64,000 bases of DNA, from the NCBI GenBank assembly GCA_934352055.1, contig CAKRJY010000001.1, forward strand, positions 434,001 to 498,000, read 5' to 3'. This document shows, piece by piece, positions 27,335-36,271 of this stretch. The stretch comes from an uncultured Lachnospiraceae bacterium. GTDB lineage: Bacteria; Bacillota; Clostridia; Lachnospirales; Lachnospiraceae. Both the position numbers and the translations under genes were made by a program. The notes below the pieces were generated by a model. That model saw only the letters and a list, made by a program, of their open reading frames with translations, searched no databases and was not told the origin of the DNA. Each line of letters starts with the position of its first letter. The stretch's first letter is position 1.

Positions 27335-27853
27335 TTATATACCTTGAAAATAAATTTTGTGAGTACACTGTTCCCATATTCCACGTTTTCTAAGCATATA
27401 TTCTATAACATCTCGTACTGCCCCATGGCCTCCTCTCAACGAACTAATATAATTTGCTCGTTCTTTGACTTCTATACATGCATCATTAGGACACCCAACA
27501 AAAGAACACATCTTCATTGATTCATAATCATTCAAATCGTCACCAATATATCCTATATTATCTCTTTGAATTTTTTTATCTCGCATAAATTCTTTCATAA
27601 ACGACTGCTTGTCTTTAACATCCTGATAAAGAAAAGGTACTTTCAATTCTTTCATTCGCCGTTCTGTCGCCGCGCACTTTCTTCCTGTCAAAACCACAAT
27701 CTGTATACCAGCCTCATAGGCTGCAAAAAAACCTGCTGCATCTTTGGTACAAAACTTTTTACTTTCATTGCCCTCCTCATCATAATATATTCCAGCATCC
27801 GTCATTGTTCCATCAACATCAATTACAAGATATTTTATATTGTCTAATATCAT
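27335..27853 (-). CDS. KdsC-like HAD phosphatase
   Basis: 172 residues, the typical size of KdsC (3-deoxy-octulosonate-8-phosphate phosphatase). HAD motif I is VIDVDGTMTDAGIYY, motif II VLTGRK, motif IV IGYIGDDLNDYESM, and the KdsC-specific GGHGAVRDVIEYML tail is present. It should remove a phosphate from a phosphorylated ulosonic acid in the cytoplasm. It lies 12 bases after the aldolase gene and near the NeuA-like gene. The pseudaminic pathway farther upstream has no phosphorylated intermediate at this step, so this enzyme most likely serves a different acid sugar. Confidence 0.85.
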   Translation of the reverse strand: MILDNIKYLVIDVDGTMTDAGIYYDEEGNESKKFCTKDAAGFFAAYEAGIQIVVLTGRKCAATERRMKELKVPFLYQDVKDKQSFMKEFMRDKKIQRDNIGYIGDDLNDYESMKMCSFVGCPNDACIEVKERANYISSLRGGHGAVRDVIEYMLRKRGIWEQCTHKIYFQGI

Positions 27854-27865
27854 TGTCTACCCTCT

Positions 27866-29422
27866 TTATTCATACTTTGATTTTGTTATATAATCAATCT
27901 CTATTCCAATCATTCTGATTGCATTTTTCACTTGTAAATTGTGATTATAATCCTGCTCCATGTAATTGTTTAATGATGATTTATAGTAGCACTCCTGTCC
28001 ATCAATATATCCATCCGCTCCTGCAACAGCTACCATCTTAATACCTATATCTTTTAATAACTTTAGTAGCATAACATAGCTATTATATCCCTGCTGAAAC
28101 GAACTAGATAATCTATTATAATTCAATCGATACATCGCAGTTTGATTTTCTATATTTGATGTTACAATTTTAGTACATGCACTATCTGACACCTGTTCAA
28201 ATCTTCTATTATTACTAAAAAAAGCCATATCCACATCATACATCTCAGGAATAAAATTGATAGAAATTACAAAGGGGGTTTTTTCGTCAATGTATTTTTC
28301 AATTTGTGCTTGATTCTTAGCAATAGAGGTTCCCGGAGCTATTAACAATATGTTTTTTCCTTTAAGTTCCGATCTAAGTCTTTCAAAATCATCAGTATCA
28401 TCAATACTATGCTCTTTATATGCCATATATTGCTCATTTGCATACAATTCGTCGAATACTGCTGCTTTCCGCGCATCAAAAGCTGCTAGAATATGATTTA
28501 TATCTCTATGTGTCAAATCACCTTTATTTAGATAATACTCCGCATAATTACGATGTAAATTAAACTTCGCTGACAGAAAATACGCTGGTGTGTATCCCCA
28601 TTTTGATTTTCCTTTTATCGGCTCTATATAATCGTGAATTGCATCCATCATATAGTCTATATCATATGCCGCATCTACATAATCATTTAGGTAATCTGCA
28701 ACCAATTCTATTGGCAGATTCCCTGGTATTCTTCCCATCCCCAATAAGCTTGCATCTATTGCCGTTGGACGTTTTAAATGTTTATCAACAAACTGTTGTG
28801 CTAAGCAACAACTTAAAGCCATATTTTCATGCAAATGAAGCGCCACACGTATATCTGAATTCAGATTATTATCCACAATGCTTACAATTCTATCCAAATC
28901 CCTACGCTTCATACTTCCAAAAGTATCTACAATAGAAAACTGATATGGTTGTATTTCGTTAACTTGTTTTATTATCCACAGTAATTGTTCATCAGAGTAC
29001 CCCATGATATTAATCGGGTTTATACTTAATTTATATCCCTTTGCTTTCACCTCTTTTGCAAATTCTAGTCCCTCTTGAATATCATTTTCATGAGCCGTAA
29101 TACGAATCATTTCAATTCCTGTTCCAGAATATGGAGTTAGTTTTTCAATATCATAATTGCTTCTCATTGCCATCGCTGAGAAAACAGTATTTCCACAATC
29201 CGAAGGCAATAAACGGTTCAATTCTTCAATTGTATTACATACTGTGATATTTTCATCATATTCTACCACATTTCTCAGAAATCCCACTTCTACAAAATCA
29301 ACCTTTGCTTTGGTTAAATATCGAATTATTGCTCTCGCTCTGTGGTAGCCCCATTTCCAATCGTTAATATATCCTCCATCTCGGAGTGTGCAATCTAATA
29401 CCTTTAAATCATTCTGTGTCAT
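27866..29422 (-). CDS. DRE-TIM (HMGL-like) aldolase fused to a second domain
   Basis: 518 residues from the ATG at 29422 (GAAAGAG upstream); an ATG at 29440 has no binding site. The N-terminal TIM-barrel domain has LDCTLRDGGYINDWKWG, LHLHENMALS and LLGMGRIPGNLPIELV, as in 4-hydroxy-2-oxovalerate aldolases, which join or split pyruvate and an aldehyde. From about residue 345 a separate alpha/beta domain starts LKGKNILLIAPGTS and includes DVDMAFFSNNRRF. Lying between a CMP-sugar transferase and a KdsC-like phosphatase, it may build a phosphorylated 2-keto acid sugar from pyruvate. That direction of reaction is inference. Confidence 0.8.
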   Translation of the reverse strand: MTQNDLKVLDCTLRDGGYINDWKWGYHRARAIIRYLTKAKVDFVEVGFLRNVVEYDENITVCNTIEELNRLLPSDCGNTVFSAMAMRSNYDIEKLTPYSGTGIEMIRITAHENDIQEGLEFAKEVKAKGYKLSINPINIMGYSDEQLLWIIKQVNEIQPYQFSIVDTFGSMKRRDLDRIVSIVDNNLNSDIRVALHLHENMALSCCLAQQFVDKHLKRPTAIDASLLGMGRIPGNLPIELVADYLNDYVDAAYDIDYMMDAIHDYIEPIKGKSKWGYTPAYFLSAKFNLHRNYAEYYLNKGDLTHRDINHILAAFDARKAAVFDELYANEQYMAYKEHSIDDTDDFERLRSELKGKNILLIAPGTSIAKNQAQIEKYIDEKTPFVISINFIPEMYDVDMAFFSNNRRFEQVSDSACTKIVTSNIENQTAMYRLNYNRLSSSFQQGYNSYVMLLKLLKDIGIKMVAVAGADGYIDGQECYYKSSLNNYMEQDYNHNLQVKNAIRMIGIEIDYITKSKYE

Positions 29423-29441
29423 ACAATACTCTTTCAACATC

Positions 29442-30164
29442 TTATAATTTTTTTATAAACTTTTCAACCTGCTCAATATTTCCCAAATCAGGTAATTCTT
29501 CTGGCATATTATACATAGCCAGTGCTTGAACATAATCATATACATCGTCTATGTCTACAGCTTCGCGCTTATTTACCATTAGCTTATATGGATTAGGTCC
29601 ATAGTTATAATGCCATTCCGCAATTTTTGCTTTTGGCGCCAGATTTATCCCATTCGAAAAATGATATACTGGATCAAGAAATTCCGAATTTTTATGTCCC
29701 ATTCCAGTTTCAAAATTGATTGGACCATTTTTATCAAAAAAGAAACTTTGCATTGGATGCAATGTTATTAGTGAATCATATCCCTCTTCTAATTTTTGAA
29801 AATACATATCAATCGCTTTTCTATACAAATACGGTTCAACTAATGGGGATGTAACGCAAGCCCACATAATATGTTCATTTGGCAACACATCACAAAGGTA
29901 ATCTAAAAACTGGCCAAATGGTACGGATTCATTCGCATATTTTTCTGGTCTTTTTTGTGCTTTCACGCCAGCTTTTTCTGCCATTTCTAACATTATATCT
30001 GAATCTGACGATACAATAATATCTGTTATCGCTTCCACTTGTTTTAACTGTTCGATTTTATGAATCAGTAAATTAGATTCACCAAATGGCAAAATATTTT
30101 TCCCTGGTAATCTTGAACTATTTGCTTTTACAGGTACTATTGCTGTTATTGTTTTATTCATCAT
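29442..30164 (-). CDS. CMP-acylneuraminate/ulosonate cytidylyltransferase (NeuA-like)
   Basis: 240 residues, GAGAGG before the paired ATGs. The nucleotide-binding motif is VPVKANSSRLPGKNI, followed by VSSDSDIMLEMAEKAG, CVTSPLVEP and DIDDVYDYVQAL near the end, all typical of NeuA/PseF-type enzymes. It activates a 2-keto acid sugar with CTP. The operon has a second, SpsF-type enzyme for the pseudaminic module, so this one probably activates the product of the adjacent aldolase and phosphatase. Confidence 0.85.
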   Translation of the reverse strand: MMNKTITAIVPVKANSSRLPGKNILPFGESNLLIHKIEQLKQVEAITDIIVSSDSDIMLEMAEKAGVKAQKRPEKYANESVPFGQFLDYLCDVLPNEHIMWACVTSPLVEPYLYRKAIDMYFQKLEEGYDSLITLHPMQSFFFDKNGPINFETGMGHKNSEFLDPVYHFSNGINLAPKAKIAEWHYNYGPNPYKLMVNKREAVDIDDVYDYVQALAMYNMPEELPDLGNIEQVEKFIKKL

Positions 30165-30242
30165 ATTTTCCTCTCTTTCATGTGTTTGTATATCAATAAC
30201 ATTTCTTACTATAGTATTTTTAAATACATATCCAAATCAGTT

Positions 30243-31787
30243 CTATCTTCCTACTATTACTACTAATGATTGCAACATTATTAGTGATAAAATAATATGC
30301 TGAAAATATATTACAATCAACCCTCCCAAAGATTCTTTCTGTTTTGAGGCCATTCCCAAAAAAAACACAAACAATGCCACCATTGCATATCTTCCAAAAA
30401 TTGCTACCGCGTCAGCATCCACCGGGTAGAACATTGCTAATGATCCCAATCCAATTGCAAAAAACAAAATAACTACTGTTACTATTGTCACTATCCGCTT
30501 TCTCTTGTTCAAGACAAATTCTTCTTTTGTAACATTTATAAATAAACTGATACACATAATTGCAAAATATAAATACGCTAACCCTTTTGATGTATATACA
30601 TTTAAAAACCCTAATGAATATGAAATCTGCGCTGGAATAGTATATACGAAAATTGATTTGAACGAATTCTTTACAATTTGAACAAACTGTACTGGGTTAT
30701 GTATCAAATGACTCACTGTACATGTTTGCAATATCTCGGGTTCCATAAACGCCACTGACATATATGCTCTTATATATTCAAAGCCTAAAATAATAACAGG
30801 AATCGCACATATCCCCCCCACACAAAGTATTACCTTATACCATTTCTTCCTTACTTCTCCCCTGTTTACTGTTTGAATTTTTTTTCTCCACGGAATACAT
30901 AAAGTCATACAGGCTAAAAACACTGTAACACTTTTTGCCCATACTAAAATTCCTGCACCTGCAATTAATATAATAACATGCCAAAATTGCAGTTTTATGT
31001 CATCCTCTGCTAGATATAAACAAAATGAAATATATAGCAATCCGAACCCCAAAGATGGCACATCATATTGTGCCGACGTATATAAATTGAGCAGCATGGG
31101 CACTAACATCAATTGTATCAATTGTAATTTTCCCGCTGGTAATATTTTCATTGCTATTAACGCGCAAATAAACATAAATACACTGTATGGCACGCCCATC
31201 AATAACATGATGCCTTTGGGTCCGATATGTAAAAATCGCATTATCGCAATTCCAACTCCCGGCAAAAAATGCTTATTAAAACGAGAAAAGTACGTGACCA
31301 ATTTTTTAATTGAAAACTTTACGTCTTCCTCTGAAAACATAGGACTTTCCAAAATATCCTCATATGTATCCATATTTATCATTTGATACATATCAAAATC
31401 ATAAATCCATTTATCCCCATACCGTATGCCCTCATCTGCAGTCTCATTTATTATATTTGCATATCCTGTTGCATGACATACGTGGTAGGCTGCATCTTGG
31501 AATGCCATAAATGGGAATATCATCGAAAAAACCACTGTCCATAATGGCATCATTAAAACCAAAATTTTCTTGTATGTAAATTTGTTTTGATGCACAATCT
31601 TATATAACAACCCCCATCCTAGCAATGACAATATAAAAAACACAACACCAAAATATATTTTTATCTTAATATTGCTATGATCCATAAAATACTTCGCAAA
31701 GAAAAGGAGCAACATTATCTGATAAATAATTTGTATTGACATAAAAATCATTTTTCTGTTATTCGTTTTCTCTATTTTTTTCATCAC
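30243..31787 (-). CDS. DUF2142-like polytopic membrane protein
   Basis: 514 residues with about 12 membrane segments. The first external loop reads FMAFQDAAYHVCHATGYAN, where a D-x-x-x-H pattern takes the place of the PDExxH of the other DUF2142 protein, and both end in a VIIGR/VIVGR tail. It is probably a GT-C-type transferase or other glycan assembly protein. A Wzy role cannot be excluded, as no other polymerase is evident in this operon. Confidence 0.65.
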   Translation of the reverse strand: MMKKIEKTNNRKMIFMSIQIIYQIMLLLFFAKYFMDHSNIKIKIYFGVVFFILSLLGWGLLYKIVHQNKFTYKKILVLMMPLWTVVFSMIFPFMAFQDAAYHVCHATGYANIINETADEGIRYGDKWIYDFDMYQMINMDTYEDILESPMFSEEDVKFSIKKLVTYFSRFNKHFLPGVGIAIMRFLHIGPKGIMLLMGVPYSVFMFICALIAMKILPAGKLQLIQLMLVPMLLNLYTSAQYDVPSLGFGLLYISFCLYLAEDDIKLQFWHVIILIAGAGILVWAKSVTVFLACMTLCIPWRKKIQTVNRGEVRKKWYKVILCVGGICAIPVIILGFEYIRAYMSVAFMEPEILQTCTVSHLIHNPVQFVQIVKNSFKSIFVYTIPAQISYSLGFLNVYTSKGLAYLYFAIMCISLFINVTKEEFVLNKRKRIVTIVTVVILFFAIGLGSLAMFYPVDADAVAIFGRYAMVALFVFFLGMASKQKESLGGLIVIYFQHIILSLIMLQSLVVIVGR

Positions 31788-31821
31788 ATGCTACTTTCTT
31801 TTATCAACGTTAAGTTTTCAT

Positions 31822-32739
31822 CTATATGTATTTTTGTAATACCGAATCATCGATTATCCCAGACATTCTCGGTTTGATTTTTACACAAATCAAATACCAA
31901 AAACGTCTTGGATATAATATATAAAGCATCCATTTTTTATACTTTTTATTTGTGATTCTTTCATAATATTTTTTTATTTTTTTCGTGGAATTGTTTCGAA
32001 TAATTGTGTCAACACCACATTTATCATTTGTAAGTAAACGAGGCCACTCTCCTTTGCCTGATGTAGAAACACCTTCACCATATTCATATAAAATTGTCTG
32101 TTTTGGGAAATAAACTATTCTATTTCGCTCTAGCACCATTAATCTAAACAAATGATCCTCGGCATATATAACAATATTTTCAATTTTTTCTAAATACTTC
32201 AGATAAATATCTGTCTTAGTAAGTAATGCTACACCACAAATCAAATCGCCATTAATCAAATATTGATACATGACTTTTTCATAATCATCATTATCAATTT
32301 TGTTGGGCATCTGCGGTGCACACTTGACGGATACAGGATATGGTTGTCCATTTTCATCTCTCGAATAGGCCAATATGTCAGAAAAACTTATTTCAACCTG
32401 ACGATTTTCTGTATAATCTATCCACCTTCTTATACAATCGTCTCCAATAATACAATCTCCGGGGCCAAAGCTTAATATCCAATTACCTTGACACTTTCGA
32501 ACTGCCCCTATCATATTTTTCACAGTCCCTTGATTTTTGACATTCTCGATAATTTGATAGTTTTTAAAATTTTTTTTCAAAAAAAAGTTTTCAATTTCTA
32601 GTCTAGGAAATTCTGTACTACCATCATCAGCAATCAGTATCTCCATTTTAATATCCTTTTGTCTGACAAAAGATGCTATAGATTCCAATATTTTACTTTT
32701 TTCACTATTGTACGTTGCTAACACAATAGACACTTCCAT
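31822..32739 (-). CDS. GT2 glycosyltransferase
   Basis: 305 residues. GT-A motifs SIVLATYNSEKSKI and IADDGSTEF are clear; the metal site region reads LSFGPGDCIIGD, where the usual D-x-D is weak. The C-terminal 60 residues are strongly basic (KKIKKYYERITNKKYKKW), consistent with binding to the membrane surface. It precedes the DUF2142-like gene. Specificity unknown. Confidence 0.8.
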   Translation of the reverse strand: MEVSIVLATYNSEKSKILESIASFVRQKDIKMEILIADDGSTEFPRLEIENFFLKKNFKNYQIIENVKNQGTVKNMIGAVRKCQGNWILSFGPGDCIIGDDCIRRWIDYTENRQVEISFSDILAYSRDENGQPYPVSVKCAPQMPNKIDNDDYEKVMYQYLINGDLICGVALLTKTDIYLKYLEKIENIVIYAEDHLFRLMVLERNRIVYFPKQTILYEYGEGVSTSGKGEWPRLLTNDKCGVDTIIRNNSTKKIKKYYERITNKKYKKWMLYILYPRRFWYLICVKIKPRMSGIIDDSVLQKYI

Positions 32740-32788
32740 AATATTCCCCTTTTAAATAAATATTTATTACTTTCAATTTCAACTAGAT

Positions 32789-34516
32789 TTATGGACGCAC
32801 GGTTTCCTCTATAACACATCCATTTTCAATTCGATATACAATATCACACTTTGCTATTGTTGTTAAGCGATGTGCAATAATAAGTAAAGTTTTTTCTCCA
32901 GCTAGTGCGTCTATCGCATCCATAATTGCCTTCTCTGTTTCATTATCCAACGCTGAAGTTGCCTCATCCATAACCAGAAATTCAGGATCAAAATAAAGTG
33001 CACGTGCTATGCCTATTCGCTGTCGTTGTCCCCCTGATAGACGTACTCCTGCTTCACCAACTTCCGTTTCTAATCCATTATCAAGTTTCATTACAAATTC
33101 GTCTAATTGCGCACGTTTTAGTACATCCCATACCTTATTCTCGTCAATATCTTCTTCTTGCAATCCATATGCAATATTCGCTTTAATACTATCATCACAT
33201 AAATATATATTTTGTGGTATATACCCAATCATATTCGACCATTCATATGAATGTTGATTTATATCTATTCCATCGACAAGAATTTCCCCTTTATTAGGAT
33301 ACAGTAAACCCAATATCAAATCAGCCATTGTTGTTTTACCCGATCCTGTAGTTCCTATAAATGCGACTGATTTTCCACACGGAATAGTCAAATTGACATT
33401 TTTATACAACCACCTTTCTGTATCATCAAACTTATATGATATATTGTTTACGCATATTTCTGATGTAAACTTAAAACTTTCTCCTACCGTTTCCTCCTTT
33501 ATCTTATTAGGTTCTCCCTGTTCTTCAGCCAAAACCTGATATACTATATCAAATGACTTCTTATTGAATTGCATGGTATTCATACTAGAAATAATACGAT
33601 TAGCTGATGGCATCAAACGAATAGCTGCAACAGCAAATGTCGCAAAAGCAGGCAACATCGTTGCTACATCATCTCCTAATAGTAGTACAAGCAGCATTGC
33701 GCCAAATGCCCCTATCATGCTGGTCGACTCAACAATATTCCTTGGTATCGATGATAAAACAACTTGATTTCCATTACATCGCATTGCTAAATATTGTGCT
33801 TGTGAAAAATTATCGACAAAAATCTTTTGTCTCTTATTTACTAAAATACCCTTTAATCCTCCAACTGTCTGCGACACCCATTTTATTTGTTCCGTATTAT
33901 GTTCACGCATTTTAATACCATTATCCTTCAATCGTTGTGAGACAAAATGGTTTGTTACAAGTACAGAAATAACAATTGCAGCGCCAGCAACTATTGTAAG
34001 GGCAAAACTTGTCTTTAGTAAAACAGCTAGGAGCATCAATGCAACCATTAATTCTGTAACTCCCGTTAACATAGCATTTATATATGTAAACATCATACCA
34101 ACATCTGTAATAACTCGTTGCTGTATTTCCGCCGACGTATGATGCAAATAGTATGCGTAAGGTTTATGCGTAAGGATATTAAAAACTCTCGTGGAAATTT
34201 CATTTGATGCACTTACCACAAATATCTGCTGTATATAAGAATTCAAAATTGCAAATAGACATTTTACTATATACGCAATCATAATTATTACACACATAAC
34301 AGCTATATATTCCATTTCATCGTCACAATTAAATATAGAAACAACCATTGTTTTCCATGTTCCTTCACTGCTACTTGTTCCTATTAGTGCTGTTGCAAAT
34401 GGTAACATTAGTGATGTTGTAGCAGTCTCTAACCCTGCACAAACCAACATAAGTAAAATGATTATAACAATAAAAATCTTTTGTTTCCTATTAAATATCA
34501 ATCCTATCTTTTTCAT
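32789..34516 (-). CDS. ABC exporter, PglK/MsbA type
   Basis: 575 residues: six membrane segments (about 1-310) fused to an ATPase with Walker A GTTGSGKTT, signature LSGGQRQR, Walker B FLVMDEATSALD and switch IIAHRL. Half-transporters of this kind flip lipid-linked oligosaccharides (PglK) or lipids. Inside an operon with a priming transferase and no Wzx, a flippase role for the acid-sugar glycan is the best inference. Two copies would form the active dimer. Confidence 0.87.
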   Translation of the reverse strand: MKKIGLIFNRKQKIFIVIIILLMLVCAGLETATTSLMLPFATALIGTSSSEGTWKTMVVSIFNCDDEMEYIAVMCVIIMIAYIVKCLFAILNSYIQQIFVVSASNEISTRVFNILTHKPYAYYLHHTSAEIQQRVITDVGMMFTYINAMLTGVTELMVALMLLAVLLKTSFALTIVAGAAIVISVLVTNHFVSQRLKDNGIKMREHNTEQIKWVSQTVGGLKGILVNKRQKIFVDNFSQAQYLAMRCNGNQVVLSSIPRNIVESTSMIGAFGAMLLVLLLGDDVATMLPAFATFAVAAIRLMPSANRIISSMNTMQFNKKSFDIVYQVLAEEQGEPNKIKEETVGESFKFTSEICVNNISYKFDDTERWLYKNVNLTIPCGKSVAFIGTTGSGKTTMADLILGLLYPNKGEILVDGIDINQHSYEWSNMIGYIPQNIYLCDDSIKANIAYGLQEEDIDENKVWDVLKRAQLDEFVMKLDNGLETEVGEAGVRLSGGQRQRIGIARALYFDPEFLVMDEATSALDNETEKAIMDAIDALAGEKTLLIIAHRLTTIAKCDIVYRIENGCVIEETVRP

Positions 34517-36271
34517 CTAAATTAATATTTCCTCTTTCCAAGTTTTAGCTATGTTATTGTAATTATGTGCACAAACATCTAAATATTTTTGCACTACACA
34601 CTGTACATCCTCTGCTTCCCACCATTCTTTTACATTTGAGATATCATTCACAAATGTAGCTGCTTCTTGAGGCGAAAATGCATATATTCTTTTCTCGTGC
34701 AGTTCTGCCAATAATTTATCAACTTCCTGATCTCTAACCAACATAGTAATTCCATCAAAAAAAATCACAGGCTTATTCATAGCCATTGCTTCTATATGCG
34801 TCGAACCATATGAATCAGCAACAACAAGTTCAGCTTTCTCAATTGCATCAAAAAAACTCTTATCTCTTACATTCTGCACTCTTATATTATAAAATCTATG
34901 TAAATATAGCTGATATATAGGTGACTTATAATCATCTGCAAATATTCTTGTCACAATTTTTTTTCTTTTTTCAGGGTACAGCGTTTCTAAAAACACAGTA
35001 TGCTTTTCAGCATACTCTGCAAACAGCATATTTCTTCCACACTCATATTTTTCTATAGGATTAGAACACAAAAGTATACCTTTTTTCCTTTCCTGTCCCC
35101 CTGGATTAACATCATAATTTAATCGCGTTATACCCACCGGCTTCACATTGCAATCGTCATTTTCATTTTTAACTCCCCATGTAAGAAAATGTCCAAACAC
35201 ATATTGCTCACAAAAACGATTTCCCAAATTAATATTGTAAACTGCCGAATGTTGCACATCATACAAAACAGCACCTTTTCGTTGCATATATATAGCAATC
35301 AAAGATGCTAAACATGATTGTCCTACAAAAGCACTCGAATAAATTTTTTTTATGCTATTTTCACTACAGTATATTTCTGCATATGAATTTAACACTTTAA
35401 ACCCCTCTACTAACTCTATTGGCAAATTACAACTAATAATATTCTTTGCAATTCGTTCGAATTCGTTCTCTGGAATTAACTTGTCAAAAATCCCTATTTT
35501 TTTATGAGGTGTAAAATCACCCCTCTCCAATAGCAAATGTTGCATTTTATCTATATCATTTTCATCAATAATGCATATTGACTCATTTTGTAATAGTTCT
35601 GTTTTTACTGCATCAGAAAAACGCATTTTAAATAAAATAATTTTTTTATCATGTAACAATGGCAACACTATGTCTTCAGTAGATTTACTTTCTTTTTTTG
35701 TCGAAACTAATTTACTCACATACTCTTTTCGTATAGCAGGAAAATGAATAAAATTATGTAACCTTTCACGACTCCTATTCTTTTTTTTGTCTGCACATAT
35801 TTCAACAGGTATTCCCAATTCAGTGCATATCTGACGATAAATATTACTATGAAAAAAATCATCATTAGCAATTTTTACTATAGCTTCTACCATATCGCAT
35901 CTTGTAAATTGCTCATCATTATATGGAATAATCGCAACACATTCCGTATTTGCATAATTAATTATTTTTTTATAACTACTGTATATTGAGAAAAGAATAT
36001 CATACAACCATGTACCATAATATAGTTTCCATTCATTATAATCAAATGACACCTCATGTATTTCATTAAGTTCTACACACGCTGAAGAAATCATTCTATC
36101 ACATAGCCGAGCAACATAATGCTGTGCATCTATATAGTTATATTGATTGTTTTCTATTTCATTTTCCATATATTCCGCATTACATCCTTGCGGAATGTAG
36201 TGCCATTCTGCAAACACATCTTTTGCTTCAACTTTTATACTATCATATGGTCCTATGTATAATTTCATCAT
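34517..36271 (-). CDS. LIC12162-family putative transferase
   Basis: 584 residues from the tandem ATGs at 36271/36268, overlapping the end of the previous gene; a longer start at 36289 lies inside it. The N-terminal part (LNEIHEVSFDYNEWKLYYGTWL in segments around residues 70-90) and the GT-B-like C-terminal part (ADSYGSTHIEAMAMNKPVIFF) match the LIC12162 family of O-antigen transferases, often encoded beside sialic-acid-like sugar genes. With the pseudaminic genes directly upstream, transfer of a CMP-activated nonulosonate is a reasonable guess, not shown. Confidence 0.7.
   Translation of the reverse strand: MMKLYIGPYDSIKVEAKDVFAEWHYIPQGCNAEYMENEIENNQYNYIDAQHYVARLCDRMISSACVELNEIHEVSFDYNEWKLYYGTWLYDILFSIYSSYKKIINYANTECVAIIPYNDEQFTRCDMVEAIVKIANDDFFHSNIYRQICTELGIPVEICADKKKNRSRERLHNFIHFPAIRKEYVSKLVSTKKESKSTEDIVLPLLHDKKIILFKMRFSDAVKTELLQNESICIIDENDIDKMQHLLLERGDFTPHKKIGIFDKLIPENEFERIAKNIISCNLPIELVEGFKVLNSYAEIYCSENSIKKIYSSAFVGQSCLASLIAIYMQRKGAVLYDVQHSAVYNINLGNRFCEQYVFGHFLTWGVKNENDDCNVKPVGITRLNYDVNPGGQERKKGILLCSNPIEKYECGRNMLFAEYAEKHTVFLETLYPEKRKKIVTRIFADDYKSPIYQLYLHRFYNIRVQNVRDKSFFDAIEKAELVVADSYGSTHIEAMAMNKPVIFFDGITMLVRDQEVDKLLAELHEKRIYAFSPQEAATFVNDISNVKEWWEAEDVQCVVQKYLDVCAHNYNNIAKTWKEEILI

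Noticed and set aside
29442..30164. NeuA-like protein as the CMP transferase of the pseudaminate module
   Set aside because: An SpsF-like enzyme is embedded in that module, and the NeuA-like gene is tied to the aldolase and phosphatase instead. The alternative is not fully excluded.
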